64,000 nucleotides of DNA, from NCBI GenBank assembly GCA_918807975.1, contig OU964918.1, positions 35,262,477 to 35,326,476 on the forward strand, written 5' to 3'. Each line of letters begins with the position of its first letter. The first letter of the stretch is position 1. The translations under genes were made by a program, and so were the position numbers. Source of the DNA: Aplidium turbinatum. Lineage: Eukaryota; Chordata; Ascidiacea; Aplousobranchia; Polyclinidae. The notes beneath the pieces are model-generated. The model was not told the origin of the DNA. It saw nothing but the letters and a program-made list of their open reading frames with translations, and ran no database searches. Shown in pieces: positions 23,649 through 34,138 of the stretch.

Positions 23649-24062
23649 CTATGTGGTATTAAGGTTTGTCTACCACTGACCCTAAAACTATAGGCTTGGT
23701 CAGGGTATTGAAATCCGGGTATTGAAAGACATCAGTTTCATCCTTCACATTAACACAGTTGCATGTTACAAAGTTTCTGGATGTTTCCATTTTACATGGG
23801 GTCGCAGAAAACTTATATAGTCTAACACTCTAACTTATTATATCCCGTGATATGGATAAAACAAAATGCTCAACCAGCATATTGCTTTATTGTATGAAAA
23901 AGACATCAAATAATGCAATATATTAATATGCTTTTTTAAGCAAAACAAAATTATCAGGGATTGTTGGCCCTCGGACACTTCTATATTATCAAATCTGGCC
24001 CACATGGAGACAATTTTGTACACCCCGCCAAGTGAACCCCAGTAAACCTAAGCAAAAATGAC

Positions 24063-24292
24063 TTTTGAATGCAGTAGGTTGGCGCTCGGAAATACGGTAA
24101 GACACTCGCTTTCAAATCATGCGATCTTGGTTCGATTTCCAGCTTAAAACTTGTTGTTGAAAAACACGCCCCCACTCAGAGTATACTGTAATATTTGGGT
24201 GGGCGTAATTGCTTTAGAAAGGTAGCTGAAAGAAAGGAGCTGATTAACCTAATCTCGGTAGTGCCAAAAGTTTTACAGAATGTGGACCTTAT
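24063..24292 (+). repeat. tRNA-derived SINE (family 2)
   Basis: Box A-like GGTAAGACACTCGC and box B-like GGTTCGATTTCC are followed by a body with TTGTTGAAAAACAC and GGGTGGGCGTA. The same order occurs at 59003-59166, so this is a dispersed family. It is distinct from SINE family 1. Confidence 0.65.
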
Positions 24293-27200
24293 ATTTATTT
24301 TCTCATACCCTTAGCGCTTGAAACCAAGTGATTGAAAACCACTATTGCGATTGAATGAAACTCGTTTCGATCCAATGAAGCTTCGAAGTAAGACAGTCGA
24401 ACTAACTAATGACAAGTATAGGAAATGTGCAAAACTTGATTTAGGAAATCACGTTGTTCGCCCTCCTAAAAATAGCTCACCATGAAATACGAACGTCACT
24501 GCGCAGTTCCCTGCACGCAACGCGTAGAAGCTAATTGTTCTAAGATAACACTTTACAACAGAAATTAATATCCAAAAATTGTCAATTCTTAAAATCTGGA
24601 AGTTTTTAATTCCCTACATCAGTTTGAATTATGAAGAAAAAATATGTTAAATGAATCAAAAAAATAATATTCCTTTCATCAAAGCAATTACATTCAAGAC
24701 AGCTATGACATACGCTTGGTGCAGGCTTAGTGTCATGGACATGCGCAGAAATGTTCATGAATGCCAAATAATTCTTCATGTTGCATTGACATTTAAATTG
24801 TGAGTTTTAGATTTTAGGTAAATTTAAATTGAGCTAACATATTTTTTGGAGCAAACTCGAACTGTCCGTCTAAAGAGTTTTTGGTATAATTTCATGACCT
24901 GGTCCTGCAGCTGAGTTGTTAATTAGCCTGTGATTTTCATGCTCGAACCAAGTTTAACAAAGAATTTAGACGAGATTCAAGCCTAAATGCCAGATATGTA
25001 GATCTTTGTGTGGGACAACAGCTGGCATTCTCCACTTTGACAAAAACAGTTTTTGTGCATATTTCGGGATTCAAACAAATTCTAGTTTTGTTCATGGCTT
25101 ACTTTTTTTTGCATTTTTTGGTCCAAGACAAACACACAAGTTCCCCTTACAACTACATCGTGGAGTCGAACCTATTTCAGCAAATGACACATTTTTTCAT
25201 TTTGATTTTACTTTTAGAACGTTTGCAGACGTTGACGGTTGAACCAATGAAAACATCGAATATTTTTGCTGTCTGGGAAGACAAGAAGGTTAGCTTGATG
25301 GAGTTAAGAGTAGCCTATAGTTTCAGTTTAACGTAGGCCTATAGGCTACAGTATCCTGTATAAGCCTACGTTGTATGAAACAGTTTACGGATAAATTATA
25401 ATACTTGAATAGGGTAAGTGTAGTACTGTAGTTGTATAAAGATTGTGCACGATGATTTTGTATCCCTTTGTATTATTGCAATACAATCGGGCCAAATTAA
25501 TAAATCAATTGACCAAATAAAATAACTTACAGACAAAAAGTTTTTATGTCACCTGGAGTGGCTTACTCAATGACAAGCACAAATTGAAGAATATTCATAA
25601 ACATTTTGAAGATTGAGAAAAATTGTGTATCAAAGCATTATTATTATCTAATAAATGTACATAGACTAACATAGAAATACTGAAGGGTTATTAAATACTG
25701 CTGATGTTCACGCAAAACAGGAACCAGAACTAAGTTTTCAATAGCCAGAGTTGTTATAAGCAGTATTACATCATTTTTGTTTCCTGTCCAGCAATATAAG
25801 GGCAAAAAGTTATCGAAAATGTTGTAAATAAAACGGCAATATGCCAACTTTTGCTAAAAATCGGCATTTTTGAAAAAATCGCTGGAATTTGAAGAGCGGC
25901 AAATTTATTTCTTCTTCCCAAACCTTTGCAATTTATAAAAAAATGACGAAACATCGGATGCGTAAATATAATCGAAAGAAAATATAGACTTTGCTATGAA
26001 ATCTGTTCGAAAATAGTTTTGAAGCACTATTCAGCAAGCAAAATCCTTCCTATGTACAATGACATTGACGGATATTGCTAACTTGGTGCTGGTCAAGTTT
26101 CTCAAAACTAGTCACAATAAAAGTGATTGCTGAAGTTGAATATTCATTGACGACACTTGGTCTCATTGTTACGCAAGGCGTTACATGATATAAGTGTTGA
26201 ATTTTGAAAAGAAGCGCTGCAAGAAAACAGTGTTTTAAAGTCAGCTAGTTTGTTAAAAATTTTACTTTCAAACAAAATATCACAAATTATTTGTGAATAA
26301 AAAGATCAACATTGGCTTTTTTAATTATAAAAAATGTAATAACACAAAAAAACTATTTTAAATTTAAAAAGTAAGTTTCATATTTTTATATTAAATCATA
26401 AACAAGTTAGATAGAGTGTTGCTTTTTGGATACGTATCTGACTTTCTATCCGCAGCATCTTTATGCCCTATATGGACCTATGCAGTATTTTTTTAATTTT
26501 CGAAATCACATGCCCAGGTAGCCAATCAGTCGTTTTTTTTACATTGACATCAATGTAAAAAAAAGTCTAATTAGCTGTCTGGGTGTAGCTTATATTCTAC
26601 AGCCTCGTGAAAAAGATTGACATTCTTTATATTCTGTATGCAGCATAATCCAGCATTCTACTTTTTACCACTATTGTCATTCTGGACTATCTGTAAAAGA
26701 AGGTGACTATGAGGTCTACTTCCACGTGGGGGTCCATCATCTGAGCCATGCGCTTTTCGATAGGCCCTGTGGTTAGGTGGAAATAGATATGTTCTATTAA
26801 GTATCTTTACACCAAATTAGTTTAGTACTAATTCCAACAGCGATACCATTTCGTTTGAGACTTTCTCATTTCATGTAATGTGGTGTATTTTGGTACAGAT
26901 TATACTAAATGGTCAATTGGTCATGGATCAATTTAAATTCGCTACGAAAACTGCACTTTGAAAATGATAATGTCTTCGTAAATACGCGATTATTGCTTGT
27001 ACTGAAATACTTTAATGAATGGCTTCAACAAGACAGCACCTAATCTAATTCTATGTTTCTGGCAATAATCTATACATACCTTAAGCAGCTTGTTAGTGAA
27101 GAATTGGTTTTGTGTGTTTATAACTTTTGTTAATGAAAGTGAAACAAAACACCGATTGTACCTCAGCTCAGAGGCTGCTATTGTTTGACGCTATTTATAC

Positions 27201-28174
27201 CCTTTTATAGCTTACAGCATATTTATAATTAATTCATTTATTTTTCTTATCTTTCGTATGCGACACCATATGTGACGTGTATTGTCAAGCTGTAAGGATA
27301 TGACGCTTCCGACAATCCCTCATCCAGAAGCGTCACACAAGATATTGGAATAGCCATCTACTTTATTTTTTTGTATCTAAATTGTTGCGGACATATTGAC
27401 CAATTTTTTCAAGCAACAATGAGGAGTGATAGCTGCGCACTCTTTGATGTAGCCTGTGCAGTTTTTATTTGAATTGAAACACGTTTCGATTAGCTTCGTT
27501 TTTTGATTGTGACACATTTTAAAAATTCAACAAGACAACAAGTACAGTAGTGGAAAGCCAGATAAGAATAACTTTGTAACTAGCTTATTCCCCATTCCTT
27601 GCATACAAAACGATACTTTTTTGCTCCAAAGGGTGAGCTACATGACCGAAGGGTGGGACGTGTCCACGATATTGGTATAAGAACGTTGGTGTAACATTTG
27701 TGAAGCATGCGATTGAATCTTTGGACTTGCTTGAAGGTGGACCTTCCTTATTTTTCTGTTGACTTAATGTAAATCTTCAACCATGTGAAATAAGACTGTG
27801 CAACTTTTGCAAAAAGTTGTGCTTTTTACAAACTTCCATTAGCAACCTTTTCGTGGACGGATACGAAAATGTTCGTGTTTAGGCTAAATTCTCTGAAACT
27901 GAAGGATGGTGATAAGGTTCAGAAAAGTGGGAACCGGAATCACAAATATCACAAAGGTAATGATCACGATAAAAACACGAAGTATTCGGAAACGTTCACT
28001 TTTCTAATTAAAAACAATGAAATGTCAAAAGTGTGTAGCCTGTATACGTTTTCTTGGTATATAGTCTTTATCAAAAATGCCCTAACGGTCCACGTATGAC
28101 GCAAAAGATCACGCAACTGGCAAGGAACCAAATAATCAAACAATTATTATGAGGTCACGCGACAAGCTACAGAC
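24293..28174. other. Gene-poor region upstream of gene 2
   Basis: Apart from the small palindromic MITE at 26513-26583 and a hairpin at 27301-27335 I see nothing assignable. Frames of 60-108 codons (for example 25010-25336) show no recognisable domain or splice context. Confidence 0.35.
26513..26583. mobile_element. Tiny palindromic MITE
   Basis: CCCAGGTAGCCAATCAGTCG at the left is the near-complement of the right end, with TTACATTGA and TCAATGTAA meeting at the centre. The whole 71 bp folds as one hairpin. It belongs with copies at 30002 and 57324. Confidence 0.6.
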
Positions 28175-28184
28175 TATATAAAAG
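28175..28184 (+). promoter_or_regulatory. TATA box of gene 2
   Basis: TATATAAAAG lies about 100 bp upstream of the first splice donor of gene 2, a spacing close to that in gene 1. Confidence 0.65.
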
Positions 28185-28204
28185 CTGGTTTGGTCCAAAA
28201 CATT

Positions 28205-28283
28205 CACACACAACACTCGCATCATTCGTGATAAGTTTGAAGCAAGAAGCGTATCGGAAATTACTCAAAAGAAAACAATACTG
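28205..28283 (+). other. Gene 2 non-coding first exon (5' UTR)
   Basis: The start is inferred from the TATA box. The exon ends CAAAAGAAAACAATACTG before a GTAAGAA donor at 28284. It has no ATG that reads into the protein. Confidence 0.6.
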
Positions 28284-28784
28284 GTAAGAAATCTATGCTT
28301 TACAATAGCCTAAGTGTAGCCCACGTAAAATTTAGATATATTATATATCCTTTTAAAAATTAAAATAAACTTATTTGTATTTTTCTTCTGAATATTTTAT
28401 TATACCTTATAAAATATTTGACGTGTTCTACATTCTAAAGATTCAATTTTCTACGCGACTTAATCAAATACGGTGGAATCGCATCAATTTCCAGTGAAAT
28501 TTTGTCAAAATAAAAACAAAAGCTTTTGGAAAACTAAAACTCAATAAACGACCGGCAGTGGGCTACCAGCCTACAAGTATTATCATGAGTCAAATATTTT
28601 TTATATTTAATTTAATACATACAATAGCCTAGGCTATTTCAATTTATCATCATGAAATTTTTAAACACTTTTTGTTGAGAGTGTGTTCGTAAGAGTTTGC
28701 TTTCTTTCCACTCAACAAGACGTTTCACTGAACTCATTGTTTCTTCATTACAGACATTTGGAGACCACATTGATATTCTTCACG

Positions 28785-31682
28785 ATGCTGAAATTGATTG
28801 GTTTTATTGTGACATTCACTATAATAACTTGCTGTAAGTACAGTATAGAGAATTTGGTGAAATGTAGTAATAAGATAACATTAAAATAGCTTAATGTGTA
28901 GGCTATATGTATACTTCTATGCACTATGCATGCTATTGTTGTGTATGCAATGCTTCGCTTCTTGTTACGTTTACATATGAAGGCTATTGGGTCATCTACA
29001 TCAAAGTCAGATTAGCCTACTTGTGGAATGCAACAACTTCTGATGAAGGAAGGAGCCTATTTCATATCAACCTTTGAAGTACCGTATCATGCATGGTTTG
29101 CAAATAATGATTTATTACTTCGAGTGACTTTCATTCAAAGCAACTGCATTGTAAAGAGTAACGTAATGTTTGCGATACATTGTTTTATAGATGGCCAGAG
29201 ATATTCATATGACGATTCATCGTATACGCAATCTGGGGAGAGATGCTCTTGTACCGTAGAATGTGCCAAGAAAAATTCAAGAAGTAGAAACGTTCTTCAG
29301 GGATATTCATTCACTTGTCGTCAATGTCTGGTCAGAGCATGTGGTAAGTTTTTGACATTTAAACACATTTTTCAAGCAAACATGCAGTGAATGTTTTTAG
29401 CTTGTTACTGTCCACAAGCATTATTCTGTTGTAAAACGATGAGATATATTCATTTTTAGTATGGAAAGATAAACCTACAGTTCTTTCATCATCCGTGATA
29501 TTCTGTAACTATGTATCAGTCTATCATGACTAAAGCTCGTTAGATGCGCGAGCCATCGATTTAGCGGAAAGAAGTCTACGTGTATGGACAGCCGCTTCCT
29601 AATTAAAAAAATACTCCCTAATGATTCTTCACAAAGTCAGCTAGGAGTTAACTGGATATCACATAAAATAAAAGTAACATAAAACAGATTCTAGTGAAGA
29701 AAACACTTGCAGCACGATTTGGCATGATAGTATAACTATCCTACTATTTAAAATTACACTTAATAGATTGATTATTTATATTAAAGTATTTTGTTCACGT
29801 GTTTTAGATCAAAGCAATCGGGCCAATTTTGCTAAATGCGTAGAAGACGCACGACCAACATGCTCAGGTTGTCCGCGGCTTACCTCAGAAGAGCGAAACC
29901 AAAAAAGAGCGTGTAGCTCTTGTTTGAGAAGATGTTCATCTGCACAAGGTAACAAATCTAAACTCAAGTTGATAGTCTATCTTACTAAAAAGGTAACCTC
30001 CTAGACAGAAAATCAGTCGTTTTAACATTGATTCAACGTCAACAGACGTTAACAACGTTAACAACGTCAACAGACAAAAACAGACGTTGAATCAATGTAA
30101 AAACGACTGATTTGCTGTCTGAGTTATTTGGCGTGACTTAATCCTAAACGGCATCAATGTTGCTGAATCAAACAAGAGAGAATCCAAAGCAAGAATTGCT
30201 ATTAAAATCACTGAAAGTCGTCTATAACTTTTGAATTGAGTGACGTAGGCTCTAAAATCTTCTACGATAAATTTTAATTAGTTTTTTTTACTACGATAAA
30301 CGACCTTAAGGTTTGATGAAGCCTAAACTTCGGTGATATTTTTTTGTTGTAAAAAAATGTAAATATTGTCGGTCAACCTGGATCAAACGTGTTCTCTTTT
30401 TACAATATTCATCAGAATAGACTTAGGCCTAAGCCTAAACTTCGGTGATATTTTTTTGTTGTAAAAAAATGTAAATATTGTCGGTCAACCTGGATCAAAC
30501 GTGTTCTCTTTTTACAATATTCATCAGAATAGACTTAGGCCTAAGTTGGCCAATATTAGGCTAGTAGGTTATATTCTTATAACGTTCAATCTTATTTGAA
30601 TAGATAATTCAGAGAAAGCTCCAACCGATTACCAATTTTTGAAGCAACCTTTCGAAAGATATTCATGCAGACAGAAATGTCAGTCTTCACCAAGATGTCC
30701 AAACCGCGAATATATTTTTGGAGAGATACAGCGTTCACAATACGAATGCAGGCAATGTGTAATGGACCAATGCAGTAAGTTGTTAGTTTGTTCTAATTAG
30801 GCTATGTGACATATTGAAGCGGAAAAATTAGACTGTAGCTTTTTGTTATAAAGTTACTTTCTTCACAATTTTTGACGTAGGCTAACCTAGTCTCTATGTC
30901 GCTGGCCAGTAGGTTAAGCTTATTGTGAATGGTATAGATTTCTACAGTTCTGACAGCCCATTAAAAACACCACGTGACATTCGATCTGCTTTATCTAATG
31001 TTTAGCAAACCTATAGGTAAAAAAAAAATGTTGTTATTATTTTGCAGATTCATTCAGCTACTACGAAAGAACACAAAAAGCAATTTGTATGCACAATGCC
31101 CGAGCTGGTTGTTCATCATGTCCGGTGCTATCACAACGTCATAACTTGCGAATGAGAAGATGCAAAACTTGTGTTGCAAACAAGTGTTCATCCGAGAGGC
31201 CTTCGTTTAGTTCACAAGGTAGCTCAAACACAGAAACAAACTACAACTATCAAGAAAGCTCGTCCACTAACAACGGCAACTTACCGATTGCATCATATCA
31301 AGGATCATATACATCTTTCTTGAGGGTACCGGGAAGCTCACCATCAAAACAATATCCCGCGGAACCTCCAAAGCCTACACTTTATACGTATGGTGCCAGC
31401 TCAAGCAATCAACAACCGTATAGGTCGTCTGGAAGCTCTTACAATTATGGCTCTTCGTCATACAACTATGGAAATTCAAATCAAGGATCAAGCTCTTACA
31501 ACTATGGCAGTTCAAATCAAGGTTCAAGCTCTTCTTCAGGTTCGAGTTCTTACAATTATGGATCCAACTCTGCAAACAATGCAGGAAGCCAAAGTTCCAG
31601 TGGATCCACTGATTCAGGGAACAGTTATCCTTACTCGTCATATCAAGGATCTTACACTTCGTATTTATATAAAAAACGTTAA
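28785..31682 (+). CDS. Secreted cysteine-rich protein, gene 2 (5 coding exons)
   Basis: A relative of gene 1. Coding exons are 28785-28833, 29191-29343, 29808-29948, 30613-30774 and 31048-31682, all GT-AG and phase 1, giving 1140 bp (379 aa plus stop). The leader is MLKLIGFIVTFTIITCYG, and its exon junction falls at the same point as in gene 1. Modules run A-B-A-B. The first A is atypical (CSCTVEC start, no CP). The second A is canonical (CRQKCQSSPRCP, CRQCVMDQC). The B modules read CVEDARPTCSGCP with CSSCLRRC, and CMHNARAGCSSCP with CKTCVANKC. From about residue 212 the protein is low-complexity, rich in Ser, Tyr, Asn, Gly and Gln, with SSYNYGSS repeats, and it ends YLYKKR. A secreted, possibly structural or adhesive protein is my inference. 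Confidence 0.85.
30002..30121. mobile_element. Palindromic MITE in gene 2 intron
   Basis: AGACAGAAAATCAGTCGTTT on the left and its near-complement on the right (ending GCTGTCTG) bracket a centre of repeated GTTAACAACG and GTCAACAGAC. It lies in the intron after exon 29808-29948. Confidence 0.65.
30319..30544. repeat. Perfect 112-bp tandem duplication in gene 2 intron
   Basis: Two copies follow one another without any difference I can see, the first starting with GCCTAAACTTCGGTG at 30321 and the second at 30433. Both end AGACTTAGGCCTAAG. Identity implies a very recent duplication or an assembly artefact. Confidence 0.85.
31200..31682 (+). repeat. Ser/Tyr/Gly repeat tail of gene 2
   Basis: About 160 codons of repeats: SSYNYGSS, NQGSSSYNYG and two YQGSYTS boxes (near 31294 and 31641). 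There are no cysteines. The tyrosine content resembles sticky or cross-linkable secreted proteins, but no such role is shown here. Confidence 0.7.
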
Positions 31683-31890
31683 TCTATGCTCTTGTTTTTA
31701 AAACTGTTTTTTTTTACATTTTACTCTGTTGGTTGTTTTCGTTCCACTTTCATAGAATTGCGAAATGAAGCTTTCTCAATGTTTTTTGTGAATGAAGCTA
31801 CTTAATAATATTATATTTAACTGTAGCTACATGCATTTGTGATCATGTTATTTTTTGATACACAAGAGGCTATAGTAGGCCTATATTGTA

Positions 31891-32181
31891 ATGTCCGCCT
31901 TGTTAGCTCAGTGGTTGCGCGCTCGACTCAGGATCACGGATGCTGATTTGGCTTTTGCGGGGTGTGCGCTTGAGCAACGCAATTCAGGACTGCTTTCCAC
32001 TCAGCGGCACCTAGTGGATGGAATAACTCCCCGGCAAGAACATTTCAACAATCGGAAAACTTCACCATGTCAATCTCGGTGACCGGCCCTGCGTCAAATG
32101 CTTCTACAAGTAGGCTAGGCTATGCGAAACTACAAGGAATAACCTATCAAGGCTTTGTCAGTGGGAGGATAAAGATTTAAA
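31891..32181 (+). repeat. tRNA-derived SINE (family 1)
   Basis: The head TTGTTAGCTCAGTGGTTGCG is a clear tRNA box A. The body (GGGTGTGCGCTTGAGCAACG, AACTCCCCGGCAAGAAC) matches the copy at 9279. The 3' end is GGAGGATAAAGATTT. It lies about 200 bp downstream of gene 2. Confidence 0.8.
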
Positions 32182-32182
32182 G

Positions 32183-32400
32183 TGCAACTGCACGATCAAA
32201 TTAACATTGGCTAGAATCCATTGCCAAGACGTCTGGTACGAGATGAAAAGCTTACTTCCTTACAATTGAGGCCCACAGCTAAGAAACCGACCTTTTTCCC
32301 ACGCTCTCTAGCGCTTCTCTCTCACGCTACCTGGAAGTGGCAAACTCGTCTACGCCACCTAGCGATATGACGTCACTTGTAGTCGAACTTAGTGGAGACC
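32183..32400. repeat. Repeat shared with 62262-62475 (opposite orientation)
   Basis: AGTGCAACTGCACG at 32183 and TGACGTCACTTGTAGTC near 32370 occur in inverted order and orientation at 62262-62475. The interiors have diverged. A MITE family with these two ends would explain it. Confidence 0.4.
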
Positions 32401-32599
32401 AAACTAGACGCGATAGGTAAATGCGCTAATTTACAAGTTATCTATAATGAAGACGCATCTTTCAGCCAGCATATTATACAAATTTAGTTGTTGATGCCTG
32501 TGTGCCAGGAGTGGTTTGCGATACCCATCGCCGAAGGCTAGTTTCGTAGATTGGAACCGGCAAACTTGGTTATATCGAAAAGATTTTGTATTATACAAT

Positions 32600-32774
32600 A
32601 ACGCTTCAACAATCAGTTCAGTTTGTTTTTATTTCTGACCATCACAACGAAAAAACAATATATGGCAAACATAGCAGAGGTCTAGAAAAAGGTAGAAGCG
32701 ACAAAACACGGACGTTATAACGTGCATGATACCAAAGCAGGACAATCAGTTTAAAATATGGCACGGTCGCACCA
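32600..32774 (-). other. 3' tail of the P2X7-like locus (shared repeat)
   Basis: After the stop, the minus strand reads TTGTGATGGTCAGAAATAAA near 32630, followed by AACAAACTGAACTGA. AATAAA is at 32633-32628. The same tail is found at 62530-62650 and, slightly changed, at 61060-61100. Confidence 0.6.
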
Positions 32775-33273
32775 TCATTGGGGCCGTTTTCTGAATCCAG
32801 CATAATCCCCATCATCGCTAGGGTATTTTCTACGAATAAAAGGGACAATGCAGGATGGCAGCACAACTCTGTTCGACTTGCCCAGAACTTCTCCATCCAA
32901 CAGCCACTCCAGCACGTGCCTATAAGCGACCAGCCTGAATTGCCTGAGAGACATAACAGCTTCGTTAAGCATGAATGGAACAATTACGCAACTAGCTTTT
33001 GAAAGGCCATTGAACAGTAAACAACATTACTCACTCATTTGACAACTTTCCATTGCGTCGTCTGGGCTTGTCATCTTTTTCCCAAATCTTTCTGTCAACC
33101 CTGAAGAAGATTTGCAGGACTGCTGGATTGACCAGCGAATGGAAGTCGTCCAACAGAGTGATGCAAGAGGTGCTCTCCGCCATGCCATTGAGCACCCTAA
33201 CACACTGCCCGATTTCATGGCAGCAAACACATTCCTCCGCACCCAACACAACACAACGGGTGCAACGACACCA
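32775..33273 (-). CDS. P2X7 C-terminal-like domain gene (two exons)
   Basis: Exon 33273-33035 encodes WCRCTRCVVLGAEECVCC, then HEIGQCVRVLNGM and VNPAVLQIFF. Exon 32943-32775 continues QFRLVAYRHVLEWLL, then NRVVLPSCIVPFIRRKYP and ends at TAA. The order WC-C...ECVCC-E...NPAVL...YR...RVV(L/I)PSC..(A/F)IR..(F/Y)P is the signature of the cytoplasmic cysteine-rich domain of mammalian P2X7, which also occurs alone in many invertebrate proteins. No channel segment is present. The splice joins in frame (GA plus G). The upstream exon edge is uncertain: an in-frame TAG lies just before the tryptophan codon and could be part of an acceptor. It may be a small cytosolic protein or a retroposed fragment. 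Confidence 0.6.
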
Positions 33274-33607
33274 CTAAATCGTGAGGCGGTTTTCCGGAGA
33301 GTCTCGTCTTCCAGCATCAACCTAAACAATATATAAAGAAACATCAATAGGGCCTACTGCTACTGGTATTTAAAAAATTGGTTAATCTTGCTTTTATATG
33401 ATGCACTGCATGTTGACATTATTACAGCCTCTTAAATGAGGCTGCTGACTTGATGACCCAGGTCACTCGTTGGAACACGTGTAGTTGATATGCAAAACCA
33501 ATTATATATAGCTCCTGGCATCCACGAGCATTATCGACTTCACAGTAGCCTACCAGTAAAAAAACATTTCCTCACCGCCAGCTGTGTTTTTTCAAGTTCT
33601 TTTCTTT
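33274..33607. other. Flank between P2X7-like exons and the LTR element
   Basis: No gene is supported. A hairpin (CAGCCTC and GAGGCTG) lies near 33424-33443. Confidence 0.3.
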
Positions 33608-33612
33608 GTGCA

Positions 33613-34138
33613 TGTTCCAGACAATTGTTCACCTAATCAAACGTCATATAAAAACCGTTCAAGTCTACTGAATATTACGTCATGGAAATTCCTAAAACAT
33701 GAGCCAAAATTGCACCATCGTCCGTAAGACTTGTGTCAAACCTGTTTAAACCTGTTTCAGTTGAAACCTGTTTAAACATGAAATGTTGCGTCGCGCTAAC
33801 TGCTGGCGTGCCTTTGAGTTATCACAAATTTTTCTGATTCATTCTCGAAGTTGTTTGTTGGAAGTCGGTCGCACATTTAACTGGTTTATTTAGTGCTTGC
33901 TAGCTGGACAAATTCTGCGTCTTTTATCCAAGTAATCTGTATCGTAGTGACAGTTTTTAGAGGTGTAAGGCGTTGCATCTCGATTTCGATAGCCGCGGGC
34001 TAATTTTACAGGAATACACTTATTGAATAGACGTTTCAAGGAGTGTTTCTTTTTCGGTCACTACATGCAGACAAACGGATTCGGGAACTTTATGTTACAA
34101 TTTTCCCACGAAGAGATTATGGTTTACCGCTGTGACCA
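33613..34138 (+). repeat. 5' LTR of the BEL/Pao element
   Basis: The 526-bp repeat begins TGTTCCAGAC and ends GCTGTGACCA. It matches the 3' LTR almost base for base. Confidence 0.95.

Noticed and set aside
31891-31970. Functional tRNA gene
   Set aside because: The box A is good but the rest does not fold, and the sequence continues as a SINE body seen at three other sites.
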